Program-made: the position numbers and the translations under genes
NCBI GenBank assembly: GCA_034387635.1
Contig: JAOANU010000004.1
Coordinates: 744,001-808,000 of the forward strand
DNA from: Rhodosporidiobolus odoratus
Taxonomy: Eukaryota; Basidiomycota; Microbotryomycetes; Sporidiobolales; Sporidiobolaceae
Direction: 5' to 3'
Length of the DNA: 64,000 nt
Notes under the pieces: model-generated
Told to the model about the DNA's origin: nothing
What the model saw: the letters and a program-made list of their open reading frames with translations, nothing else
The model's database searches: none
Shown: positions 9,851-20,548 of the stretch, one piece after another
Layout: each line of letters starts with the position of its first letter
Position numbering within the stretch: the stretch's first letter is position 1

Positions 9851-12171
9851 TCAGTTCCGCCAGCTGCAGTATAGGAAGAAGAGTCAGCAGTCGTCGATCT
9901 CAAGTGACCAGTGACAAGGAGATCAGCCGGGACTGAAAGTAGGAAACGCACATCTTGACCTTCTTATCCCTTCCTCCGCTGGCAATCTTGTCCGCTACGA
10001 AATCGACGCAGTACACCTCATCTGCGTGACCGGGAAGGTCTACTCGAATCTTGTAGGTCTTCAGATCCCAGAGCTGCGAGGCGAAGAAAGGGGATAGAAA
10101 GGGCAGGGCGAGGAAGCGAGGATGAGGCGACGACGCAATATGGAGGGGAAAGACACGAGAAGCACAGGGAAGACGGATGCAGCAGCGTAAGTACTAGGTG
10201 AAACAGGAGTAAAGAAAGGTGCGGCAAGCTTACCTTGAGCGTGGAGTCCTTGCTAGCGGAAACGAGCATGCGAGAGTCGGCAGACCAGGAGATGCGGTAG
10301 ACGGCAGCAACATGACCTCGTAACGAAGCGATGAACCTGCGATGTAGCCGAAAAAGATCGTCAGTGCGTCTGCGCATCGTACAAGCGACAAGTGCTGGCG
10401 TAGGAGGAGATGGGATTGAGAAAGGTGGAAAGAAGCGGAAAGACCGCGACTTACTTGCCCGTCCGTCCGTCCCACAGCTTCACCGCGTTATCGAAACCAG
10501 CGCTAGCAATAAACCGCCCGTCCGGCGAGAACGCGACATGGTTGACCTGCTTTTGATGCCCTGTCAATCTCGCGACCGGCTTCTTCGGATTTGCGGGCGG
10601 CGGGTTGGCATTGACCGGAGGCCACAGGAACAGAGTGTGGTCGTCGCTGCCACTGATGATCTGCTCGGGGTTGCGGGTAGTGAAGGTTTGGTAGCGTTTC
10701 AGAGCGAGTTGCTTGGCTGTAGTGGCAGAAAAGGGTCAACGCAAACACAGCAAGATGACAGGATAAGGTAGCCTACCTTCTTCATCAGATGATGGCGCCT
10801 TAGCATGCTGGTCGAAAGGCCCGGTGCGAAGGATAAAGTCGGTGTTGAGTGCAAGGGTATTGACCCAGTGTGCGTGCTCGGACAGCGTGCGAATGAGCTT
10901 GCCCTGCATGGCACAGGTCAGGTCAGTTACCCTAGTCGTTTGTTTGTCCATCAATGGCGAGGCGCCAGATAGCGAAGTACGGAGCAGCACAGCGACGGGG
11001 AAACCAAGGCTTACATCTTTCCCGTCCCACAGCTTGACTGTCCGATCACTGCTCGCAGTGTAGATGACACCCTCTCCTCCCCATCTTACCACGTTGACCG
11101 AGGCCGTGTGGCCTCCGAGGGCATAGTCCAGCTTCCTCGCCTTCGGACTCCAGACTCGGACCGTGCCGTCCTTGGACGACGATGCAAGACGCGGTGCAGA
11201 AGGGTTGCTGCGAGACCTCAAGGTTAGAGAGGAGCATGCATCCACAAGAATCACATGGAACGTACAGATGAACCGGCTCCCACGCTAAACTGGTAATCCA
11301 CTTCGAATGCCCCCTCAGCGGTTCTCCAACCTGCTTGCCCGTCTTCGGGTCCCACAACCTGATTGTGTTGTCCATACTACCCGTAGCGACGTTCCTCTCC
11401 ATTCCATCCCACTCGACGCAGAGGAGCCAGCCGGTGTGGCCTGCCAGCGTAGCTGAAGGGGTTTCGCTGTCGAGGTTCCACAGTCGGCAGGTATTGTCTC
11501 CAGATCCTGTGGCGAGGAAGCGACCGGTAGGAGAGAAGGAGGCGCAAAGAATGGGAGAGGCATGACCTATGTACAAAGAGTAGTGAGCTAAGTTGCGGGT
11601 GGAAAGAGCAGGGAAAGCAGAGAAAGCAGAGAAAACGGACCATCAAGACTGCTGCTGCACCTGGTAATCTCCCTCACCCTGAACACCGCCTCCGGCTCAC
11701 ACTCGATCGTAAAGACGTCTTCAGTGCTAAGCTTTCCGGCATGCTTGGGATGGGTGAGCAAGTCGGCATAGATGGAGCGGGCGATAGCGAGTCGCAGACC
11801 TTCTTCGGGCTGGGCGGGCTGGCCGTCGGCGCTAGGGAGGGCGGTGGAGGGAAGTTGCAGGTGGAAAGAAAAAGGTACGGGGTCCTCGACCTGCAGTGAA
11901 CGAGCGAGGTGATCAGCCCCACCTTCTCTCAACTGTTCGACGAGAGAAAGCGGCGTACCGTGCCTCGAAGGTTGTTGACCAGCAGCTCGAGTCCCTCCCT
12001 ACCGGTATCAGCGGGCAAACTGACAGCTGGGCCTAAAAGCGTTCCATCTTGTGCGTTACGGAATTGACAGATGATAGAGGGAGCGGGAGTTGCGGCTGCT
12101 TCTTTGGCCGCGACTTGAGAGGGTGCGGCAGTACGGGCGCGCTTGGGCGGAGGTGGAATCTGTGTACTCAT
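9851..12171 (-). CDS. RSA4: Notchless homologue, WD40 60S ribosome assembly factor
   Basis: RSA4/NLE1 sits on pre-60S particles in the nucleolus and is pulled off by the AAA+ ATPase Rea1/Midasin. The ATG at 12171 gives MSTQIPPPPKRARTA. A ubiquitin-like NLE domain follows (SIICQFRNAQDGTLLGP... LLVNNLRGT...), ending in DVFTIECEPEAVFRVREITR. Then come about eight WD40 blades: GHASPILCASFSPTGRFLAT, GHTGWLLCVEWDG, GHSKWITSLAWEP, GGHTASVNVVRWGG, SEHAHWVNTLAL, GHQKQVNHVAFSPDGRFIAS, GHVAAVYRISWSADSRMLVS and GHADEVYCVDFVADKIASGG. The last exon gives ...RDKKVKIWRN with TGA at 9851-9853. Length and domain order match the family. FCF1 lies upstream on the same strand; both act in ribosome biogenesis, but each has its own promoter. 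Confidence 0.95.
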
Positions 12172-12606
12172 ATCGATACTGACGCTTGGAGTCTGACTAG
12201 GTGCAATCGAGAGCGGCTGTACGCGATTGATGAGGAGAAGCGCACCAAGCTCGAGAACAATGTCACACCAGATTGATCTGTTGGTCTTGGTTATGCCTAG
12301 CACATTGTGCAACTTGCCACGAATCGTTCTCCTCGCCTCCCGACCTGTACGAGGGCGCGAGGTGAGCGAGACGCGAGCAGGAAAACAATCTCCCAAGAGA
12401 CGCGCGCGAGGGTTTCCCGCATCGCTACGCTTGCGAAAAAAAGGGTGCTGTAGAAGCCTTTTATGCTCATGCCGAAGCTATACAGTACAGAAGAACGCGT
12501 GCGGGGAAGAAGGAAAAACTAACAAAACAACAAGAACCTACTCCGCCCTTCAGCCCGCTCAAGCAATAGCGAACGCCGCTCAGTCCTGGGCCTCGCTGTA
12601 GTCTGT
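12172..12606. other. Promoter region of the Notchless gene
   Basis: About 435 bp lie between the FCF1 stop and the Notchless start. An in-frame extension upstream of the chosen Notchless ATG has no family similarity and was not used. Confidence 0.5.
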
Positions 12607-13691
12607 CTAACCGATAGCTTGGTCGGGCAGACGCTCGATTGCGTATCGGTGCTTGGCGATGTACATGAGCTGCAAGGAAGAAAAGCGAGTGAGCGCCTGA
12701 GCCTTTTCACCATGCCACGTGCTCCTTCTGTTGTGCAAATTGGCATGCGCGACAACAGCGCGCGTATACGAGACTCGAACGAAGACGGAAAACGTACCGG
12801 CACTCCCGGAATCTTCCTCACTCGCCGCCGCAATTGCCTATCGCAAGTTGCTACGATATAACACCGGTGCTGAGTGACTCGGTTGACGATGCAGTCATCG
12901 GCATAAGTGCCCTTATGCGAGCAGGGAAGACGCTCGAAGCGAGGGTCTCGGGCGACACTGAGGAGGTCGGGGAAGGGAGAAGAGGGGCAAGAAGGGCAAG
13001 AGTGCAAGGTGGACAAGAATATCGAAATGAAGGGTTAGCGTGTCTTGTATCCAAGTTTTGAGACGAAGATGAGGGCGAGAAGGAGAAGAGCAGCTTACCG
13101 CAGAGCCAGCCTATACTGGTGACCCAGTTTTTCCAACTCAGCGAGAACGCAGTCGGAGATGCAAGGGATTGCTGCAGGCAGACAGTGTTGAGCACAGGTA
13201 TCCCGAATGTCAAGCGTCGAGGAGAACACTCACCCTTGGCATACAGAACGTCCATCATCCCCTTGACAATGTCCATCCGGTTTTCCAATGAAAGGTTGAT
13301 GAAGTTGGTATCGATAATGACACGGTAAGGTGGCACCAGGGCTTCGTTGTGCGAGAAGAAGAGCGAGGTGGGCATAGCATCACTGCAGGAAGCAGGATAG
13401 GATCAGCGGCCTCAGTCTGGATGAGGAGGAAAGGCAGAAACGGACATGCGATTGACCTCCTTCTCCTTCTTTTCCTGAATCTTCTTCTGAGCCTTCTCCT
13501 GGTTGGATTTCCTGCAAATCAGGCGATTTGACGAGCCCGGCAAAGTGAATCGAGGTTAGCTTGAAGGGGACGAAGCGGTGAGATGAAGGAGAGGGAACTG
13601 ACAGTCGCATATCGTTTGGATTGATCATGCGTTTGACCTCTGCGAACTTGCGCGTTTTGCGCTGACCGGATGAAGAACCACCTTTGCCCAT
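12607..13691 (-). CDS. FCF1: rRNA-processing protein FCF1 (PIN domain)
   Basis: FCF1/UTP24 is the PIN-domain endonuclease of the small-subunit processome that cuts pre-rRNA at the 5' end and inside ITS1 of the 18S precursor. The ATG at 13691 gives [20 protein letters not shown], typical of the family, followed by [22 protein letters not shown]. The PIN domain shows the acidic residues expected at the metal site: [21 protein letters not shown] (first Asp), [13 protein letters not shown] (Glu), [16 protein letters not shown] (Asp) and [20 protein letters not shown] (Asp). The end, [19 protein letters not shown], is also family-like, with TAG at 12607-12609. There are several short introns. The start is divergent from the glycosyltransferase gene at 13846, sharing about 155 bp of promoter. 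Confidence 0.95.
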
Positions 13692-13840
13692 AGCAGCTTA
13701 GCGAGCGAGACGAGAAAGTGGCGGAGAGGAAGCTTTGAAACGACGGCAACGACTTGGCTTCAACTCGTTCCAGAGGCTAGCTTAACGGGTGGTCAGGACA
13801 CCGTTGTAGCTGTAAATATTACGCACGCGCGCGCCCAACA

Positions 13841-13849
13841 ATGTCATGA
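13841..13849 (+). promoter_or_regulatory. Minimal upstream ORF overlapping the predicted start codon
   Basis: The bases ATGTCATGA form a two-codon uORF (Met-Ser-stop) in a good context (CAACA before ATG). Its stop overlaps the next ATG at 13846 as ATGA, an arrangement that could allow termination-reinitiation. Function is inferred only from layout. Confidence 0.4.
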
Positions 13850-14534
13850 ACTACGTTCGTCCCCTTCCTCATTTCCAGCCGGCGATCACGACAACACAGC
13901 CGCCCTCCGTCGTCGGGTACAGCGGTATGACCTTGTGAGCTGCGAAACGCACTGACTGACCCCCCTCGTCATCGCAGGACATTCTCCCGCTCATTCCCTC
14001 TGGCCTTCCCCTCGTCCTCCTCGACTCGCTTCTCCGTACCCTCACCCATACCTCCCCTTACCGCCGACGAGGCTCTCTACTTCTCTTCCTGCTCGCCTTC
14101 CTGCTCGGCATCCACCTCCTTCTTTACCTCCGTACCTCGCTCAATTCGCCTCGACTTCCTTCTTTTCCCTTGCCGTCAGTTCGAGACGAGCGTGCCGCAA
14201 TCTACGACCCAAGCGCGCCTTCGGCACAGCACATCATAAACTATGAGCGACTTGCCCGAATGATCGAGTCACGAAGCTCTGCGTATCCAGCGTCCGTCTT
14301 TCGAGAAAGGTCTCTCCGGAGCGAGACGAGCCCGGTAGTCGGCGTAACGGCAATCGTGCTGAACTGGGAGCGACGCCGAGGACTCGATTTAGTGCTCAAG
14401 CACGTTACCCGATACCCCTTTGTTCGCGAAGTGATTGTCTGGAACAATCAGCCCGCGGTTCAGCTCAAATCCAGCGACTTTCGCTTTTCTTCGCCGCCTG
14501 GATCAGACCTACCTCCGGCGGTTCTACGCATCGT

Positions 14535-14572
14535 CAACTCGCCATCGAATGTGCAACTCGCCATCGAATGTG
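14535..14572. repeat. Perfect 19-bp tandem duplication inside the GT64-like gene
   Basis: The unit CAACTCGCCATCGAATGTG occurs twice, head to tail (14535-14553 and 14554-14572). Nineteen is not a multiple of three, so the second copy changes the reading frame between RIVNSPSNV and the downstream YEHCYFSDD block. Confidence 0.95.
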
Positions 14573-15738
14573 CGACGCGCTGGCACGCACTTTGCTTGCT
14601 CCATGGCGTCCTATGAGCACTGCTACTTCAGCGACGACAGGTGGCTGAACCTAGTTATGGATTCGACCTATACGAAGTATCTGGAATGCTGCGCTGGAAG
14701 CCGGAGCATGAGCATACTTGCAAGCGGAGGAGGAAGGATCTCGAGCAGTACGCTGCCTCGATCGCACATTGAGCAGCGAAGATGGCAGTTTGAGAACCCT
14801 GGTGCGTCTTCACTTTCCATGCTTACTACAGCGAGTCAGTATCCTTACGACCGTACCAGCAGACATCTCCCTCCACGCCGGCTTCACCTCGCTCGGCACC
14901 GGTACCTATGCCCCTCGGCACTTTTCCTCACGCTTCGTACAGCAGCAGGCCGCTTCGTCCCTTCACCTTAGTCGTCGGCAACGGTCTCTCGCTGGGGACG
15001 CGCCGTTCTCGATCTGGTCAAATTCGTATCCAGAACAGATGCCGAGTGACTTGGTTCTCATCGACGTTGACGAAATTGAGGGGGTAAAGCAGGACATGGG
15101 GGATCCGAATGACGTGCGGGAGGACATAGTGCGCTTTCCTTTTCCTTCCGAACCTGGAATTGCCTTTCGCTCAATGACACTACGCAATTTGCAGCTTACG
15201 GCCTTACGAGTCCTACACGACGTCCTCACCCTCTTTCCAGCGCTCTCGCCCCATCCGTTCCCGATCACAGCACCTCCTCCTGAAGCCCTCACTCGCGCAC
15301 CTTGCGCCAACGACGGCTGTCTCTTCGTCACCTCCCTCACTCCTTTCCCCAACCCCGCCGCTCTTCGCGCCAGCTATGCGGCCAGTCCCGCTGGTCAAGC
15401 CAGCTCGAAGCGCGGCTTCCTTTCCTTCCTTTGGCTTGGAGGTAGCTGGAGGATCAACTCCGGTACCGCTGCGGCGCGCGTCAACCCGACCGCAGCCGGG
15501 TGGACGATCATGGAGCACGAGGGGCGGTTCAATACTCTGCAACGGCCGAGGGACCGCGCTGGCAGGGCTCAGCTTGACCTGGTTGCAGCGGGTGGAGCTC
15601 TGGGCGGTAGAGCGGGTCGGGGGGAAAAAGTCGAGATGGAAAACGCTTTTCCGGATGAGGAGTGGTGGGTTAGGAATGGGAGTTGGCACCTTGCGGTTGA
15701 CGGGAGAGGGGTGCAGACTTGCTGGGAAAGCTCGAGGG

Positions 15739-15805
15739 GCACGCTCGTTACTCGCGACTATATAGTTCCGGATCGAGAGACTGATGCTTGACTTTCCTTC
15801 GCCAG
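15739..15805 (+). other. Probable GC-AG intron in the GT64-like gene
   Basis: Between TCWESS and DDHFGL no GT donor gives the right phase, and the minus-intron frame has a TAG at 15763. A donor G|GCACGC with acceptor TTCGCCAG joins the frames. The intron is 67 nt, with a CTTGAC branch-like site, the same design as the TRM7 GC-AG intron. Confidence 0.5.
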
Positions 15806-16345
15806 CACCCGACGCCGACGACCACTTCGGCCTGACTCTGATCAAGCCACGTGCCGTGCGACAGCTTACTGTCGTTGGTAGTCTGGATTTGGCAAATACC
15901 GTCAACTGGGAGGACTCTGCCGGGAGTGAAAGCTGGCAGGTGCTGACTGTTCGGGCAGATGGTAGCGGAGGCTGGGTGCGTTATCTTTTCTTGCACTGCT
16001 TGCCCGCTCGATGTCGGCACTACCTGCGCCATGGCTCTCCTCGGGAGCGCTCAGTCGCATCTCTGGAGATGCGCATGCTCACCGCTGCTGCCCTACCCGC
16101 AGGAACCGCGATCCCTCCTCGGTCCTCCCAAACTTACTTCCCTTCCCAACTCCCTGGTCTCCGTCACTCTCTCGCTCGACCCCATCCGTACGCCTACGAC
16201 CTACGCGCTTCGACAAGAGGGTAATCACGAGGTCGACGAAGAAGGTCGAGAGGTGGCGGTGAGGAAGATCAAGTTTGTTTCCAGGGGGAAGAAACGGGAG
16301 AGGGTCACGGTGTGTTCATGGGAGTTGGATGGATGGAAGATCTAG

Positions 16346-16695
16346 GATGCGGCTAGGCACACGTCGCTAGATCCGTATAGTGCACAACTCCATCTTTCGG
16401 ACAAGGCAAATTCAAGCCTTGGTCTGATGCTCGTCGAGGCAGCCAAGATGAAAAGGCCGACTTATTGGCAGCCTCGTAACCAACTTGTGACCCTGTCACC
16501 GCTGTGAAGTAACAGCTGAGGCAGAACAAGCCTCTGATACCGTGGCATTGCTGTTTCGTTGAGAGTCTTGAGCAGGACAAGAAGAAAAAAAGTTGAATGA
16601 CAATTCTCGGCATCGGTGCTGCGGTCGGATCCGACGCAGCCTCTTTCCGAACTCTCTCTCCCCCTCAGCGCCTCAGCATTCCACACGAGTCTATC
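16346..16695. other. Intergenic; promoter of the GPI-protein gene
   Basis: About 350 bp with no coding signal. A pyrimidine-rich stretch lies just before the ATG at 16696. Confidence 0.5.
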
Positions 16696-17792
16696 ATGCT
16701 TACCCGTACCGCTATCCTCGCAACTCTGGCAACCGCCGCCTCCGCTCAACTCGGTAGCCTGTCCGACGGCCTATCCAGCTCTTGCCAATCCTCAGCGATC
16801 TCGCTCTTCACGACGGGTGGCTTCGCCACTTGCGCGGATGTAGGCAGCTTGATTTCGGTATTCACCGCCAGTGGCAGCATCATCAAACCCAGTACGTACT
16901 TCTTTGCTGATCGTTCGATGCGACGATCTGGCGAGCTGACTTGCCCTTTGTTGCATTAGTCGACGACTGGCTTGAATCCGTTTGTACGCAGCAGAATTGC
17001 ACAGAGGTAAGCTCACCATCCTTCGTGAGAAGGGCAACTCCGACGCTGACAACCCTACCCACTTATCCCTTCGCAACTCCGCTCGTCATTCTCGTCCTGC
17101 AGGCCGACATCAACAATGCTACTAGCATCATCGACCAAGGATGCAGCTCTGAGATTGATGCCGGTCAAGTCACTGTTGTATGTCCTTCTCTGCTTTGCAA
17201 GCGCCCGAAAACATCAATTGACCTCTTTTTCTCTGGACCCGTAGACGACAATCCGGAAGGTGATTGCCAGCTTCAACGATGTCAAGGAGGGTCTCTGCCT
17301 GGCGTCGACCTCCAACGGTACCTTCTGCGTCACCGTAAGTTTCGCAGTGCCTGCCTTCTCTTCTGCGATCTTTCTAGGTAGCTGAACCGCTTCGCGCCTC
17401 TGCAGAACGGCCTTACCGACGTCCAGAACGCTATCGGCACCGATCTTTCCTTCTCCTCTCTATCCAACCTCAACGCGTCTTCCCTCGCGTCCGTCCCGGC
17501 CGGTTCAGTCTGCACTGACTGCGCCCACGGCCTCGCCTCCACCCTCGGCCCCATCTTTGGCGCCAACTCCAGCGACACCGTCACCGGTGCCATCGCCGCC
17601 GAGTGTGGCGAGTCTTTCAACGACGGTCAGATCCCATCGACTGTGTCGGAAAAGACCACCAGCAACTCGACCTCGAACGGCGGAAGCGTCGAGAGCAACT
17701 CGTTGAGCGGTGCTGGCGATCTTGTCGTCGGCGCGTGGAAGATTGCGGGAGCCGCCTTGGCTGGCGTCGTCGGTCTTGCGGTTCTCGCCTAA
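16696..17792 (+). CDS. GPI-anchored, cysteine-containing secreted protein
   Basis: Five exons (16696-16891, 16960-17006, 17103-17177, 17245-17334, 17406-17792) give 264 residues. The N-terminus MLTRTAILATLATAASAQ is a signal peptide. The body has regularly spaced cysteines (SSSCQSSAISLF, FATCADVGSLISVFTASGSI, VCTQQNCTE, DQGCSSEID, EGLCLASTSNGTFCVT, VCTDCAHGLASTL, AAECGESF), a pattern I know from a widespread uncharacterised family of fungal cell-surface proteins. A Ser/Asn/Gly-rich stalk (TTSNSTSNGGSVESNSLSG) leads to a hydrophobic C-terminus (WKIAGAALAGVVGLAVLA) typical of GPI attachment. It is therefore likely tethered to the plasma membrane or wall. The molecular role is unknown. Confidence 0.9.
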
Positions 17793-19316
17793 GCCCCATC
17801 GGCAATTCATAGTCAGGGAAGGAGTGCAGTTTAGAGACGCAACCCACTCGACAATTCTTCCCAGGCGGTGGGATCGAGCATCTGATCATTCTTCTCTCGT
17901 TTCGAGGCGGTTCCCATGTAGCAAACGACGGACACTCGCATTTTTCTGTGCCGCCTTTTCCTCTTCTCTCCACTTATCCCTTCCTGTCTTGACGAGCTTA
18001 CCTCCCACGAAATGCAATCAACTTGTACACTTCGACACGTACTGCAGGCATCGTTTTGGGGCAGAGTGAGTCTGACCCCGCGCGGACTCTGCCGGTCTCA
18101 TACTATCGTACACTCCGACCCGGGGGAAGTCGCACCTCCGCCCTCTCGCCGTCTGCCTCACGATTGTGGGCCCACTCTTGGCATTCTACTAGCGGCGGCA
18201 AAGCGATGGACAAACGGACTGCTAATGTACGTCCCTGTGTCCCCCGTTTCTGAAGTCGTTGGTAGAGGCTCACTTTTATCTCGACAGCCTCACCCTGTGC
18301 GACGACCCTCCCGCTGTGCCTGCAATCTAGTGTGTTCTTGTGCACTGCGTATGAATGGGTAGTAGCCAGTCAGTACGCGTGCTCGAGGGGGTGACATCGA
18401 AACAGAACAGGTTGATTTGTTGACTTCGTTTGCTCTTTCGCAACTATATGTGGGAAAGCATGGCTAATGCGATGTTCCCTCTTTTCCTCTCTATGTGCGC
18501 GGCTCACAGTCTCAAACTTGCAACATACAGATGGTGCCAAGGACACCGCACGCTCAGCAGCTAGCCTTCAAGCTTTCCTCCCGATGCCGGCCGCGCCCCC
18601 TTGGGCAACCCTACCTCTCCGCCTCCGGTACCGAGTCGTCAAGCCGTCGAGATGCCGATTCTATGTCCGAAGACGTGGTAGGCTTGCCTCACCACGACTT
18701 TACCGCTGTTCCGGATCATCAAGCGTATATATGGGATAGAGCGAGGGCCGCAAGCTGGCGGGTCAGACTTTCTCGCCTCCTCACCTTCTCGTGGGACTAA
18801 CAGTGACTGATGCTGCTGAGCAGCTGATGTACTGCCTCTTACAGAGGGAGAGGGATTTCAACGATAACGGGCCCACTGACCAGCCCGACCTCAACTGCAG
18901 CTTTCCTCAGGTCCGCCCTGGTTGCCTGCGCCGCCGCGCCTCGAGCACCAAGACTGAGAGTATACGGCAGATAACTTGAGGTCAACGCGCTGGAGCAACG
19001 CTGTACGAGCACGGTAAGAACAGTCACGGGTCTCGGAGTTGAGAAGGTCAAAAGCGAAAATCCAGGTTGTAGCGTACGTGTCTTCATCGTACCGAGCTAA
19101 TTACAAGCGTTTCCTGCCTTGCGAGTCTCTACAGGCGCTTGCTATGAGCGTACGCGAATCGCTCAGGAGCCCGTAAAGGTCCGCGGAGCCGGCATCTTTT
19201 TCTCCCCGAACTCCGCTCTCCTCTTCTTGCCTCTTTCCCTGTCCTCCTGCTCTGTCGGTTGTACCACCCACTTCATTCGACTGTACTCTGCACTCTGAGG
19301 CAGCTAGGAAGCCAAC
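17793..19316. other. Long region without a firm gene
   Basis: About 1.5 kb. The best candidate is a plus-strand frame 18531-18800 beginning ATG right after CATACAG, which may be an exon or a short ORF. Its translation (MVPRTPHAQQLAFKLSSR...) matches nothing I know. No RNA gene is recognised. Confidence 0.4.
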
Positions 19317-20128
19317 ATGAAGGCCTCCACCAAGCTGATCCTGCTCATCCTCCTCACCTTCCTCTTTCCAATCGGTCCACCACTTGCCCTCTGGTTCCTG
19401 TACGGGCGCAGGTGCCAGAACGATCATGATACCAGGATAGTATGCTGGTGCGTCCCCAGAGTGATCGTTTGAATCTGCCTGCGGCTTCGCTCACTGTGTT
19501 GTGCAGTGACTCCATTCTGGTTGTTCTGTCAGTAGGGCTTGGCGGAACGATCGCCGGGACCCTCAAGTTCGAGTCAGCCTTCGGGACCGGTGCCAGCTTC
19601 GGAATTCTCTACCTCATCGCCTGGGGCGTAAGCTACTCTCACTCTTGCCTGGGTTCCGGGCGCAGAACTGAATAACTGTCAAACTTTCCGATCAGCTTGC
19701 CGTGTGGCTTATCTGGAAGGTACAGCTGTCGAGCCACCCGCCGTACGCTTCTCCGTCAGCAGCTGATGCCGTTGACTGCAGCGACTACACCAGGGGGGCG
19801 ACGAGTTCTCCTCACGCTCGATGGGAAAACCTCCGTCTGGCAGGCAACCACGCTCTTCGCGGCGCAGAAGTGACACAGCCTTCGCAGGTGACAGTGACGA
19901 AGAGGCAGCGCTGTCAGATGAGGGAGATGCAAGGATGGGAGCGGGCGACAGCTCGAGCGAGGCTTCGGACAGCGGAGGTGAAAGCTTTCAGAAGGATCTC
20001 GAGCGAAGAAAACAAGTGGCTGCTCGGAATGTTGTACGTACAGTCGGTTATGCACTCTGTCAAGATGTACACACAGCTCTCTCACGTCGCAGAGAACCCA
20101 GGTACGACAAGATAGCCAGCATCGATAG
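19317..20128 (+). CDS. Small integral membrane protein with charged cytoplasmic tail, unknown function
   Basis: Five exons (19317-19447, 19507-19627, 19696-19719, 19782-20033, 20093-20128) join in phase to 187 residues. The first half has three hydrophobic segments: LILLILLTFLFPIGPPLALW, then SILVVLSVGLGGTIAG and SFGILYLIAWGLAVWLIW. The first helix with its FPIGPP bend recalls the small Pmp3-type proteolipids, but the rest does not match, so I give no family. The second half is hydrophilic: a basic patch (GKPPSGRQPRSSRRRSD) followed by an acidic, serine-rich region (AFAGDSDEEAALSDEGDARM...SSSEASDSGG) that looks like a casein-kinase-2-type phosphorylation region. It ends KQVAARNVRTQVRQDSQHR. 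Confidence 0.72.
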
Positions 20129-20548
20129 CAGGCAGCCATATGGGTTTCGTGCAATGTTCCTCTGGACACAATAACTCGCCTCATGTTTGATGCACAGGCC
20201 TGCTCGATGGCACCGTATAGTGCGGCTTCCTGCCACGCGCTGTTGTGTATCGTCTTGAAGCTGGCGCCGCCTGCCCTTTCCTGACGCTGTTCCGCTGGAA
20301 AATCGGGCGACCCAGCGTGCTGAGCTGCACAATCTTCTACCCGCGCACCGTGCAAGCACACTCCCCTCAGCTCACGCCACTACAGTGTCAAGGAGGAAAC
20401 AACAACAACATGTCAGAATGCAATGACAAACCGAATAAGGACGCATGCACAGTGAACTCTCCGCGCCCTCTCGCAATGAAGCCACTCGCGACGAGCTATA
20501 CTCCGAAGCCTACCCTCAGGCACCTTGCCAAACTCGACTTCAACCTGC
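20129..20548. other. Intergenic region between convergent genes
   Basis: No coding signal beyond short overlapping frames. Confidence 0.45.

Larger units (their letters stand above)
13846..16345 (+). pseudogene. Exostosin/GT64-like type II membrane glycosyltransferase, frame broken by a 19-bp duplication
   Basis: The gene encodes a Golgi-type glycosyltransferase. An N-terminal membrane anchor (SLLLFLLAFLLGIHLLLYL) precedes a domain with GVTAIVLNWERRRGLDLVL, FVREVIVWNNQP, RIVNSPSNV, YEHCYFSDDRWLNLV and ISLHAGFTSLGTGTYAPR, the order seen in GT64 exostosin-like domains. The C-terminal part (WEEGVQTCWES-like, then DDHFGLTLIKPRAVRQ) resembles the tail of fungal relatives. The first ATG is best spliced from MNY (13846-13854) to 13978, which keeps phase; this start is uncertain. 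Introns at 14802-14862 and 15739-15805 (GC donor) fit. At 14535-14572 a perfect 19-bp tandem duplication shifts the frame inside the catalytic domain. Removing one unit would restore one continuous frame, so this is either a true lesion, an allele or an assembly error. Confidence 0.65.

Noticed and set aside
14780..14870. Second frameshift in the GT64-like gene
   Set aside because: A normal 61-nt GT-AG intron (14802-14862) joins FENP to DISLHAGF in phase, so no second lesion is needed.
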